NCBI GenBank assembly: GCA_024641365.1
Contig: JAHEDF010000006.1
Span: 1 to 29,583, forward strand
Length of the DNA: 29,583 nucleotides
Origin: Planctomycetota bacterium
Lineage (GTDB): Bacteria > Planctomycetota > UBA11346
Direction: 5' to 3'
Part shown: positions 15,486 to 23,928 of the stretch, in pieces
How positions within the stretch are numbered: the stretch's first letter is position 1
Layout of the letters: every line of letters begins with the position of its first letter
Notes under the pieces: model-generated
Told to the model about the DNA's origin: nothing
What the model saw: only the letters and a program-made list of their open reading frames with translations
The model's database searches: none
Position numbers and translations under genes: made by a program

Positions 15486-17699
15486 TTATTGGACTTTCGG
15501 TGGCTCCATGTCTGTATGCATCCACACCGGACCTTGTGATTTGGCGAACTCAAATGCAGTTTGATCAGTTGGAATACGCCATTTTGCAAAAAATGGACCT
15601 AAATCTTTTTTAGCTTCCTTACTATAGCGACGTAACCATTGGCTCCATTTATCAGGATCACTTTTGGGTTCGGGTTTTGGTGGATCCAAGCGATAGCTGG
15701 CGATGACATTATGTAAAACATCCCAACCATGACCATCAATTAATTGCCAATAAAACATTAATCCGACATCGAAGGGCCAATTATTTGGCGTGGAATTCGC
15801 ATCGGCTAAATACTTAGCAATGCCCTTAGCTCGTTTCGCAGGCGCTAAATTTCCACCCCAAACATTTTCGGGTTTACAGCCGTACATCACTAATTGAACG
15901 CGCAGAGAAAATAAATTAACCGTTACTTCGCCCTGATTTCCTGGCGTCCAAAAACGATGTTGGTGGTTATGACCAAGTTCATGCCATTGTCCCCAGCCAC
16001 CAGGTTTTAAAAAATTACCTTTTAATAACGCTAATTGCACATTGTCGTCTGCTACATCCATGTGTGCCATGATGGGATAACCAGAGTGCATGTAGCCGGC
16101 ACTTATTTGACGATCACAGACAAAGCGTTCTGGTCGACGCATTTTATCAGCTTGCCAATCAGCAAGTTTGTCTTCGGCATCGATAGCTTGATCCCAAAAT
16201 TCTAGCACCGCCGTGGGGTCCTCTAATTCACGAATTACTGATGAAGGAACCGTTAAAATAATACGACGCGCAACTAATTCAGCCCATGGCCCTGGGAGCT
16301 GTTGTTCTTTTTTCCATTCTGCTGCGGTGGTTTTGCCGAGCACAAATAATGGCGCTGCTACGCCACCTTTAATAGTGACCGGAATAGTCGTTTCATCTAT
16401 TTTATTGGGCACATCAATGTAGATGGCACCGCCAAACGGATTTGCGATGTAGGTTGTTTTTTCTGTGAGATTGGTTTCCCATGAAATTGCTGGCCAGCGA
16501 TCCCAATTATCTTTATGCCACACGCGATCTTTGTGCGCGCCGATGCGCACCGATAATCCACTCTTAATAAAGGAATCAGGAATCTGAACGGTAATTTTTT
16601 TCCCAGGCGCAGCATATAATCCGGTGCTGTGCCAATCGGGAATTGCAGTATTTATCGGTAAAGTGCGTTCACTGTCTTTTGCATCAGCAGGAACGCTCCC
16701 TGGAAAATCATTTGCCGCTGGTGCCGCAATCATGGTGTCTGGCGTTAATGCGCGCAGTCGTTGTTCTTCATAGGCAATTAATACCCGTTCAACCGGATGC
16801 TTCTTTGTGGTGATAGGATTTTTCTTTGTTGGAATAAGCGCTGGATAAGTTTTGGCTAATTCAGAAAGCTTTGGAATTAAAAATGTATCGTGCGTGGTCA
16901 GTGCATTAACCGCTGATAAAATAGTAGCAGATGCTTGTGCGTAATCCGCTTTTGGATCTTTGAGAATTGCTAAGGCATCTACTGCATGAAGCTGATTTGC
17001 AAGTTCTGCTGGTACTGGCAAAAACCCCTTATCATCACTTTTTGTTGAACCATCACCAAATGCCAGACCAATTGATAAGCACAATTTATTGAGCGGATAA
17101 TCGTCGCGTATGGTTTCATTGCGATGTCCTTGTGCCCAACCCCAGGCAGTTCCAGCAGTAATTAATCCGCCGCCCTTTTTCAAAAACGCCAGAGTGGCGG
17201 CAATACTGGCATCGTCCCCAAAACCACCGACATCGCTAATGAGCACTTTTATTTTTGGTAAATCATCAGTCCACTTTTTTGACAAAGAAATAAATGGGAT
17301 TTTATGTTTGGTTAATAAATCCTGTATGCCATTTGCACCACGCACGCCAATGGCACCTGATTGTTTACCCTGGCACCAATTAATTGCATTGAGCAGGAGC
17401 GCGCCAGTATTGGTATCCGTTAAAAAGGATTTATTTTTTAAGGCGCTATCGTGACCAAAAGCAACAATACGACCTTTGTCCACCTGAGCCGCTGCTGCGA
17501 CGACTGCGTATTGGTTTTTTTCCCCGCCGTATAACAACGGAAAAGCATGTGGTCCAAGCACCGCAATGGGCCCAGCAGAACCCAGCGGTGCAGCAGTAAC
17601 ATCTTTGAGTAAAACAGTCGCATCATCAGCGGCATACCCATGCGAAAAAAATACTGCGCAGCATACCAAAACACGGCAGACGAGCGGGGATGTAGTCAT
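15486..17699 (-). CDS. Secreted M60-like (enhancin/mucinase-type) zinc metallopeptidase
   Basis: 737 residues. A signal peptide (about 1-23, CRVLVCCAVFFSHGYAAD) directs export. Residues about 30-230 form an alpha/beta domain with GRIVAFGHD, resembling the ThuA/glutaminase-like domain found in front of M60 domains in planctomycete proteins; this match is by impression. The M60 part starts near 340 (STGLYAAPGKKITVQIPD) and carries HELGHNHQ: His573, Glu574 and His577, with a likely third ligand Glu591 (PGNQGE). M60 enzymes cut O-glycosylated mucin-like proteins in the known cases. GAGGA before the ATG at 17699 supports the start. Its neighbours on both sides are a sulfatase and a DUF1080 protein, which fits degradation of sulfated glycoproteins. 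No frameshift seen. Confidence 0.82.
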   Translation of the reverse strand: MTTSPLVCRVLVCCAVFFSHGYAADDATVLLKDVTAAPLGSAGPIAVLGPHAFPLLYGGEKNQYAVVAAAAQVDKGRIVAFGHDSALKNKSFLTDTNTGALLLNAINWCQGKQSGAIGVRGANGIQDLLTKHKIPFISLSKKWTDDLPKIKVLISDVGGFGDDASIAATLAFLKKGGGLITAGTAWGWAQGHRNETIRDDYPLNKLCLSIGLAFGDGSTKSDDKGFLPVPAELANQLHAVDALAILKDPKADYAQASATILSAVNALTTHDTFLIPKLSELAKTYPALIPTKKNPITTKKHPVERVLIAYEEQRLRALTPDTMIAAPAANDFPGSVPADAKDSERTLPINTAIPDWHSTGLYAAPGKKITVQIPDSFIKSGLSVRIGAHKDRVWHKDNWDRWPAISWETNLTEKTTYIANPFGGAIYIDVPNKIDETTIPVTIKGGVAAPLFVLGKTTAAEWKKEQQLPGPWAELVARRIILTVPSSVIRELEDPTAVLEFWDQAIDAEDKLADWQADKMRRPERFVCDRQISAGYMHSGYPIMAHMDVADDNVQLALLKGNFLKPGGWGQWHELGHNHQHRFWTPGNQGEVTVNLFSLRVQLVMYGCKPENVWGGNLAPAKRAKGIAKYLADANSTPNNWPFDVGLMFYWQLIDGHGWDVLHNVIASYRLDPPKPEPKSDPDKWSQWLRRYSKEAKKDLGPFFAKWRIPTDQTAFEFAKSQGPVWMHTDMEPPKVQ

Positions 17700-18099
17700 G
17701 GTAATTCCTCACTGGTATTTTATCAGAAATTGCATGAGGAGAAAATGCATGCTTTTTATGAAGCAGCAAAATATCTCATACACATGACACCAATGCCCTA
17801 TATGTTACCGAGATTCACCGGCATGTGAGAGATCTAAATCGAAGCCACCCGTAGAGGAATGCATCCGTTATCACGACAGCAATAACGAGATTTAAGACAG
17901 CGATGTGATAATTTTAGAAAAATAGTGTAATAAAAGCGTTCTTTACACGAATACTGGCAACAGGCTCGTCTTACGTGCGTATACCTGCTACCTCAAATCC
18001 GAGAAATCAGACATACCATAGCGGAGTATTTTAGGACAAGCTCATTACTTGTTTGATCATTTACCTGCTATTAACTACACGTTCTGAAAGGAATCTTAT
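17700..18099. other. 400-bp divergent intergenic region between the M60-like and DUF1080 genes
   Basis: It should hold the promoters of both divergent genes. An inverted repeat TTATCAC (17868-17874) / GTGATAA (17905-17911) encloses two GACAGC direct repeats and could be an operator. GAGGA next to 17705-17710 (read on the minus strand) serves the peptidase gene, and AAGGA at about 18088-18092 serves the DUF1080 gene. A 27-codon frame with its own AGGAG lies at 17745-17828 and is described as a separate low-confidence entry. No RNA gene is recognised. Confidence 0.4.
17745..17828 (+). CDS. Possible 27-residue small protein or leader peptide
   Basis: The ATG at 17745 is preceded by AGGAG with a three-base gap, which is short. 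The peptide begins MHAFYEAAKYLIHM, ends LPRFTGM and has five methionines and no recognised motif. It lies 270 bp ahead of the DUF1080 start on the same strand. It may be a chance frame; only conservation would tell. Confidence 0.15.
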   Translation: MHAFYEAAKYLIHMTPMPYMLPRFTGM

Positions 18100-18870
18100 A
18101 TGCAATTTCTAAAAGCTTTGTGTGCAGCTGCGCTCGTAGCAATGTTACCACTTACGGTCTCTGCGGCAGAAAATGGCGTTGGGGCAAAACCGATTGAAGG
18201 CGCAGAAATTATTTTTGATGGAAGTCGAGAAATGTTAGATGAAAAATGGACGTATTGGGAAGGTCCTGGATTTAAATCGTCATTGCCAATTAAATGGCCA
18301 ATTGTCGAAGATCCTGTTGATGGCGGCACCGTGTTGAAGTCCGATGATCCGGTGGCAGCAGGTGGACGATATGGCTCTGCCGATGTGGTAACGAAAAAAA
18401 CCTATACGGATTTCCGTTTACACATTGAATTCTTAATTATGAAAGAAAAAGGTAATAGTGGTGTGTATTTGCAAAATCGTTATGAAATTCAAATATTAGA
18501 TGGCGATAAAACCAAACATGGCATGGGTGCCGTTATTAATGAAACAGAATCTCCGTATCATGCTTATGCAGGTGTCGGTAAATGGAATGCCTACGATATT
18601 ACCTTTCGTGCGGCGCGGTTCACGGATGGGAAACTCACTGAAAAACCAATTGTCTCCATGTATTTTAATGGGCAGAAAGTGCACACCAATGTGCAGATAA
18701 ATAAAGTGTGGGGCGGTCCGCGCTCCGGATTAGACGGTGGTAATGATGGCGGCAAAGGCATTACCGATGTCCCTGGCGGATTGAAGTTGCAATGCGAAGG
18801 CCACGATGTGCGCTATCGGAATATATGGATTAAGGAATTGCAGCTTGCCGAGCCCAATACCGACTTTTGA
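18100..18870 (+). CDS. Secreted DUF1080 (3-keto-disaccharide hydrolase-like) protein
   Basis: 256 residues with a signal peptide (about 1-22, FLKALCAAALVAMLPLTVSA). The rest is one DUF1080 domain, a concanavalin-like beta-sandwich abundant in Planctomycetota and Verrucomicrobiota: GAEIIFDGS at the start, YTDFRLHIEFLI (about 105-116), GNSGVYLQNRYEIQILD, KWNAYDITFRAARF, and the closing GGLKLQCEGHDVRYRNIWIK. Some members hydrolyse 3-keto-glycosides; others only bind sugars, so the catalytic role is open. AAGGA seven bases before the ATG supports the start. The GNAT gene overlaps its last 65 bases. Confidence 0.9.
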   Translation: MQFLKALCAAALVAMLPLTVSAAENGVGAKPIEGAEIIFDGSREMLDEKWTYWEGPGFKSSLPIKWPIVEDPVDGGTVLKSDDPVAAGGRYGSADVVTKKTYTDFRLHIEFLIMKEKGNSGVYLQNRYEIQILDGDKTKHGMGAVINETESPYHAYAGVGKWNAYDITFRAARFTDGKLTEKPIVSMYFNGQKVHTNVQINKVWGGPRSGLDGGNDGGKGITDVPGGLKLQCEGHDVRYRNIWIKELQLAEPNTDF

Positions 18871-19699
18871 TCTTCCTAATAATTTTCACTATGATCATTT
18901 GACTGATGGTGCAGCGCTGGTTCAAGCGCTGCACCCGTGGTTAATAGTTGACCAAGTGCCCTTTGCTTTGGTTTGTGGTGTCGCAGCAAAAACAGACCCA
19001 GGGCATTGGTGCGGTGTTCTCTCACATAACGGACAGCCAATAATTGCATGGGCGCAAACGCCACCGTGGCCGGTAATAGTAGCAACGCCAGTAGCACTTA
19101 ATGAAGACGTGCTGCATGTGGTTGTCTCAATTTTCAAAAAAATAACGCCAACAATACAATCGGTTAATGGCCCAGCAGTGTGGGTAGAGGCAATTGCGGC
19201 TCAGATGGGAACAAAAGTTGTCGGCAGACAAGGCGTGCGCTTACATCAATTACGTGGTACACCACGTTTGCCACATGCTCCATTAGGGCGTGCACGCGTT
19301 TTGAGAGAAAATGAAATGGAATTATTACAATCGTGGCTTTATGAATTTTCCGTAGAAGCGACTCCGGAAGATCCGCAACCGCGGTTATCCTTTGATAAAA
19401 TTAAATTGATGTTGCCAGAATGTTGGGCATGGACGATTGATGATAAACCCGTTTCGCTAGCGCGCACACAACGTCCATTTTATGGTGGGTGGACAATAGG
19501 TCCGGTTTATACCCCGTTGGCACATCGTTGTCATGGTTATGCCGGTGCGGTTGTGCACGCGCAATGTCAACGGCTGCTACACGAAGGTACCAGTTACATT
19601 GCTCTCTATACCGATCTCGCCAATCCTACATCTAATAAATTATATGCGGCAATTGGTTTTGAACCGAAGTTAGATCAATTACGGGTGACGTGGTCGTGA
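18806..19699 (+). CDS. GNAT-family N-acetyltransferase
   Basis: 297 residues from the ATG at 18806, which has GAAGG five bases upstream but overlaps the DUF1080 gene by 65 bases. The conserved part seems to begin near residue 22 (FDLPNNFHYDHL), so the TTG at 18845 is a real alternative start. The N-terminal half (about 25-170) resembles the lead domain of two-part GNAT proteins (VDQVPFALVCGVAA, HWCGVLSHNGQPIIAWAQTP). The C-terminal half (about 170-295) is the acetyl-CoA fold: WTIGPVYTPLAHRCHGYAGA matches the V-x-T-P motif and the R/H-x-x-G-x-A/G pyrophosphate loop, followed by YIALYTDLANPTSNKLYAAI and GFEP. The substrate is unknown. The overlap suggests translational coupling with the upstream gene. 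Confidence 0.8.
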   Translation: MCAIGIYGLRNCSLPSPIPTFDLPNNFHYDHLTDGAALVQALHPWLIVDQVPFALVCGVAAKTDPGHWCGVLSHNGQPIIAWAQTPPWPVIVATPVALNEDVLHVVVSIFKKITPTIQSVNGPAVWVEAIAAQMGTKVVGRQGVRLHQLRGTPRLPHAPLGRARVLRENEMELLQSWLYEFSVEATPEDPQPRLSFDKIKLMLPECWAWTIDDKPVSLARTQRPFYGGWTIGPVYTPLAHRCHGYAGAVVHAQCQRLLHEGTSYIALYTDLANPTSNKLYAAIGFEPKLDQLRVTWS

Positions 19700-19759
19700 T
19701 GTAGATAATTTTCAAAAAACCCGTGGAACAAGTCATGTCATTCACCTACCTTCCTTAGA

Positions 19760-20179
19760 ATGATCAACTCGACCATTTCTCTTATCACTATACTTGTGAG
19801 CGTGTTGTTGAGCGCTAACAATCTCTGGTCTGCTGAATTGCCATTTAAATCGAATGTGACCTATACGGTTACAGCAATAAATAAGACAGCCATAAGCGGT
19901 ACAGAAGAAGCTCCAGCGCCAACCTTAAAAATTGACAGTGAAAAAAAACAAGCATCTGGTTCAACAGGTGTGAATAGTTATGGCTGTACGTTTACGGTCA
20001 GTGATGATACCATTACATTCGGTCCTGCTCGAATGACGCGGCGGGCCGGGTCAGAGGCAGCGATGAAGCGTGAAGCTGAATTTACTAAAATATTAACCGG
20101 AGCAATGAAGATCAATGTTACCGATAAAACCATCGAATTAGTGGGAACAGCTGGAACGTTACAATTTGCAGCAGAGTAA
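19760..20179 (+). CDS. Small exported META-domain (HslJ-like) protein
   Basis: 139 residues. A signal peptide (about 1-25, SLITILVSVLLSANNLWSAE) leads to a single META domain at about 50-137: PTLKIDSEKKQASGSTGVN, then DTITFGPARMTRRAG, AAMKREAEFTKILTGAM and KTIELVG. This order (GSTG-N, FGP-x-x-x-T-R, a helix with the last residues hydrophobic, then a beta hairpin) is that of HslJ. The domain often sits in envelope stress proteins, with no known enzymatic role. Where many members have GCN after GSTG, this has GVN. The start has no good Shine-Dalgarno. It follows the GNAT gene by 60 bp on the same strand. Confidence 0.8.
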   Translation: MINSTISLITILVSVLLSANNLWSAELPFKSNVTYTVTAINKTAISGTEEAPAPTLKIDSEKKQASGSTGVNSYGCTFTVSDDTITFGPARMTRRAGSEAAMKREAEFTKILTGAMKINVTDKTIELVGTAGTLQFAAE

Positions 20180-20418
20180 TAATTAAATTTCAAAAGGCTT
20201 TGTAAAAAATAAATCAACATAGGTTCATACATACCAGCATTAGTATTATTTTACTGTATAAGCGCATTACATCTCGTTTGTTGCGTGAGACCATGGCATT
20301 GTTGTAACAATAAATGCCCCTGGCTCATGCTCATCCATCAGCTAGTATCTGTGCACAAACACTTGGTAGAGAAAAAATCTTCAACCAAATAATTTATTTA
20401 CATCAATAACGGGATATT

Positions 20419-23400
20419 ATGACTTTACGCGTCGCTTTACATCATCACACTCATTACCGTTATGATCGCTTAGTAGCGATGGCACCACATGTGATTCGCT
20501 TAAGACCTGCGCCACATTGTAGGACGCCGATTCATAGTTATTCACTGAAAATTGAACCGCAGCCACATTTTATCAATTGGCAACAAGATCCGCAGGGTAA
20601 TTTTCAGGCACGCGTCGTTTTTCCCGAAAAAGTTAAAGAATTTGCGGTAACAGTTGACTTAGTTGCCGATATGACGGTGATTAATCCGTTTGCGTTTTTC
20701 TTAGAACCGGATGCGCGCGATTTCCCATTTGCTTATGAGAAAAATTTAAAAAAAGAATTAAAACCGTATTTAAAATGTTTGCCTGCGGGACCATTATTAA
20801 GCACCTTTTTAGAGTCTATCGATTGCACTAAACAAGTGACCATTGATTTTTTAGTTGCACTCAATCAACGTTTATCGCAAGAAATAAAATATATGATCCG
20901 CATGAAGCCAGGTGTACAAACGCCTGAGCAAACCTTGCGTAAAAAAAGCGGATCATGTCGTGATAGCGCGTGGTTATTAGTGCAAATTCTTCGCCGTCTT
21001 GGTTTGGCAGCACGTTTTACTTCTGGGTATCTCATTCAATTAGTTGCCGATCTGAAGTCATTGGATGGCCCGTCCGGTACGACAACTGATTTTACTGATT
21101 TACATGCATGGGCTGAAGTCTATTTGCCTGGCGCTGGTTGGGTTGGCATGGATGCCACCTCGGGACTATTTACCGGTGAAGGGCATATTCCTTTAGCCGC
21201 AACGCCGGAACCCGGTAGCGCAGCTCCGGTAACTGGGGCGATGGATACATGCAAATCAACATTTGAATTTGCCATGGATGTCAAACGCATTCGCGAAGAT
21301 CCGCGTGTGACCAAACCGTATACCGAAGCACAATGGACAGCCATTAATAACGTGGGAAATTTGGTAGACGAACGTCTGAATAAAGACGACGTACGCTTGA
21401 GCATGGGTGGTGAGCCAACCTTTATCGCCATTGATGATCCGGATGGCGCCGAGTGGAATATTGCAGCGGATGGCCCGACAAAACGTGTTTATGCAGAACG
21501 ATTAATTCGCCGTCTGCATGCTCGTTTTTCACCATTTGGCTTACTCCATTTTGGCCAAGGAAAATGGTATCCGGGCGAACAATTACCACGCTGGGCGTTG
21601 GGTAATTTTTGGCGCCGTGATGGTGAACCATTATGGCATGACCAATCGTTAATCGGTAATTATGGCACGGTTTATAAATATAATGAAAAAGACGCGCAAC
21701 GTCTGGCGCATGACATTGCAAAACGTTTGGGGGTAAAAACTCAGTTTGCAGCACCAACCTATGAAGATCCGTGGCATTATTTAAATCGTGAACGACGTTT
21801 GCCAGTCAACGTCGATCCGCATAAAGCTAATTTAAAAGACCCACTCGAGCGTGAGCGTTTAGCGCGTATTTTTGAGCAAGGATTAGATAAAGTGGTTGGT
21901 TATGTGCTTCCGCTTGAACGTGCCAAAGATGGGTGGCGTAGCAGTACCTGGCCGGTGCGAACAGAGCACCTCTTTTTAATTCCCGGTGATTCGCCGATGG
22001 GTTATCGATTACCGATGGATTCGTTGCCATGGGTAAAGCCATCAGAGTATCCATTTATTCAGGCACAAGATCCGACGATAAAAGTGCCTAATTTACCACC
22101 GCGCGCACAGCTTTTTACGAGTATGCGTAATCGCGCTGTGGTCAGCGATCCAGTAGCGCGGGCGGGATTACCCGCACAACAATTAACCGCCGAACAGCGC
22201 CGCATTGCGCAACAAGAATCGGCTAACTGGATTGTACGCACGGCGATGTGCATTGAACCACGCGATGGACGCATGCATATATTTATGCCGCCAACGCAAG
22301 CATTGGAAGATTATTTAGAAATTATTACTGCGGTTGAAGAATCCGCTCGTGAAACGGGAATTCCCGTCATGATTGAGGGTTACGAACCACCGCGTGATCC
22401 GCGCATGCATGTTTTAAAAGTGACGCCAGATCCTGGGGTGATTGAAGTAAATATTCATCCATCTCATTCATGGCGTGAATCAGTCGAGATTACCACGGCT
22501 GTTTATGATGAAGCACGTACCTGTCGTTTAGACAGTCAAAAATTTATGATTGATGGGAAACATGTTGGCACCGGTGGTGGTAATCACATTACCTTGGGTG
22601 GTGCAACGCCAACGGACAGTCCCTTATTACGACGACCAGATGTGTTGCGCAGTTTAATTGGTTATTGGAATAATCACCCGTCGTTATCCTATATGTTTAG
22701 CGGTATGTTTATTGGGCCCACATCGCAGGCTCCTCGTGTTGATGATGCTCGTAGTGATTCGATTTATGAATTAGAAATCGCCTTTCAGCAATTAAATCGT
22801 GAGGGAACCACGCCGCCGTGGTTAGTGGATCGCTTATTTCGTAACCTATTAACCGACGTGACCGGTAATACGCATCGCTCAGAATTTTCTATCGATAAAC
22901 TATACGCACCAGATTCTGCCTCAGGCCGTCTTGGTTTATTAGAAATGCGTGGTTTTGAAATGCCGCCGCATGCACAAATGAGTTGTGCACAACAACTATT
23001 AGTCCGGGCGATGATCAGTCATTTTTGGCGTAATCCCTATGAACAGATATTAGTTCGTTGGGGTTCCGAATTACACGATCGTTTTTTATTGCCGCATTTT
23101 GTGCATGCCGATTTTTCTGATGTACTACAAGATTTAAATAAAGGCGGTTTACCAATTGATGACAGTTGGTTTGCTCCGCATCATGAATTCCGCTTTCCGT
23201 TATTAGGTGAAGTCACTCATGATAATGTGGCACTCGAATTACGCCAAGCGATAGAACCATGGCATGTGTTAGGTGAAGAAACGACGATGACCGGAACCGC
23301 ACGTTATGTTGATACGTCGCTTGAACGTGTACAAATTAAAATCCGTGGACTGATTAATTCACGCCATACTATTACCTGTAATGGTCGTGTGGTACCGCTG

Positions 23401-23730
23401 CATCCGACGGGAATTAATGGTGAATTTGTCGCAGGTGTTCGTTATCGTGCTTGGCAACCGCCACAATGTTTACATCCAACTATTGGACCACACGTGCCAT
23501 TAATTTTTGATATTGTTGATACCTGGAATGGTCGTTCGATCGGTGGCTGTACTTATCATGTCGCTCATCCTGGCGGATTAGCGTACGAGAAAGCACCCGT
23601 GAATAGTTTCTCTGCCGAAGCCCGACGCGGTGATCGTTTCCAACCATTTGGACACACACCAGGACCAATGACGATTAGCGAAGAACCCCGTTCACCAGAA
23701 CGGAGTTATACCTTAGATCTCCGCCGATAA
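20419..23730 (+). CDS. Transglutaminase-like / DUF2126 protein
   Basis: 1103 residues, the usual length of this family. The N-terminal Bact_transglu_N domain covers about 1-90 (LHHHTHYRYDRLVAMAPHVI). The transglutaminase-like core follows with catalytic Cys180 (GSCRDSAW), His229 (LHAWAEVY) and Asp245 (GMDATSG). From about 300 onward is the DUF2126 region (RLSMGGEPTFIAIDDPDG, FRRDGEPLW, GTGGGNHITLGG, SLSYMFSGMFIGPTSQ, LLEMRGFEMPPHA), which resembles glutamate-ammonia-ligase-like amidation enzymes. There is no signal peptide, so it is cytoplasmic. In many bacteria it stands next to alpha-E and circularly permuted ATP-grasp genes in a proposed peptide-synthesis/modification system; neither partner is seen here. 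No strong Shine-Dalgarno precedes the ATG. Confidence 0.92.
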   Translation: MTLRVALHHHTHYRYDRLVAMAPHVIRLRPAPHCRTPIHSYSLKIEPQPHFINWQQDPQGNFQARVVFPEKVKEFAVTVDLVADMTVINPFAFFLEPDARDFPFAYEKNLKKELKPYLKCLPAGPLLSTFLESIDCTKQVTIDFLVALNQRLSQEIKYMIRMKPGVQTPEQTLRKKSGSCRDSAWLLVQILRRLGLAARFTSGYLIQLVADLKSLDGPSGTTTDFTDLHAWAEVYLPGAGWVGMDATSGLFTGEGHIPLAATPEPGSAAPVTGAMDTCKSTFEFAMDVKRIREDPRVTKPYTEAQWTAINNVGNLVDERLNKDDVRLSMGGEPTFIAIDDPDGAEWNIAADGPTKRVYAERLIRRLHARFSPFGLLHFGQGKWYPGEQLPRWALGNFWRRDGEPLWHDQSLIGNYGTVYKYNEKDAQRLAHDIAKRLGVKTQFAAPTYEDPWHYLNRERRLPVNVDPHKANLKDPLERERLARIFEQGLDKVVGYVLPLERAKDGWRSSTWPVRTEHLFLIPGDSPMGYRLPMDSLPWVKPSEYPFIQAQDPTIKVPNLPPRAQLFTSMRNRAVVSDPVARAGLPAQQLTAEQRRIAQQESANWIVRTAMCIEPRDGRMHIFMPPTQALEDYLEIITAVEESARETGIPVMIEGYEPPRDPRMHVLKVTPDPGVIEVNIHPSHSWRESVEITTAVYDEARTCRLDSQKFMIDGKHVGTGGGNHITLGGATPTDSPLLRRPDVLRSLIGYWNNHPSLSYMFSGMFIGPTSQAPRVDDARSDSIYELEIAFQQLNREGTTPPWLVDRLFRNLLTDVTGNTHRSEFSIDKLYAPDSASGRLGLLEMRGFEMPPHAQMSCAQQLLVRAMISHFWRNPYEQILVRWGSELHDRFLLPHFVHADFSDVLQDLNKGGLPIDDSWFAPHHEFRFPLLGEVTHDNVALELRQAIEPWHVLGEETTMTGTARYVDTSLERVQIKIRGLINSRHTITCNGRVVPLHPTGINGEFVAGVRYRAWQPPQCLHPTIGPHVPLIFDIVDTWNGRSIGGCTYHVAHPGGLAYEKAPVNSFSAEARRGDRFQPFGHTPGPMTISEEPRSPERSYTLDLRR

Positions 23731-23763
23731 CTAACGGTTTAAATTATTTTATAATAATTTCGA

Positions 23764-23907
23764 ATTAACCGTAGAGGGCGCAGAGAGCGCAGAGGGTGTT
23801 TAAAAAAAGAGCCTGGTTAATTCCATTGTCTTTACATGCCAATAAACCACGTTTTTTATTGTAGATTCTTTTTTTAACAAAACCATATCTGCGCCCTCTG
23901 TGGTTAA
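23764..23907. mobile_element. 144-bp MITE-like element, copy B (inverted relative to copy A)
   Basis: The left end (23764-23794) matches the 31-base end of copy A except for T in ATTAACCGT. The right end (about 23889-23907) keeps CTGCGCCCTCTGTGGTTAA but lacks the third 9-base unit, so it is decayed. The interior aligns with the reverse complement of copy A (TTTAAAAAAAGAGCCTGG, CATTGTCTTTAC, CAATAAACC). It lies between the converging transglutaminase and M3 peptidase genes. No coding capacity. Confidence 0.72.
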
Positions 23908-23928
23908 CCTGTCTTCAAAAAATGATTT

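Noticed and set aside
10071..18870. A single polysaccharide-utilisation operon
   Set aside because: The genes change strand four times and no SusC/SusD-like or regulator genes are present, so only a loose functional theme is supported.
20286..20316. Hairpin around ATTGTT-gt-AACAAT before the transglutaminase-DUF2126 gene
   Set aside because: Short AT stem, asymmetric outer pairing and no T-run; no sign of a riboswitch or terminator.
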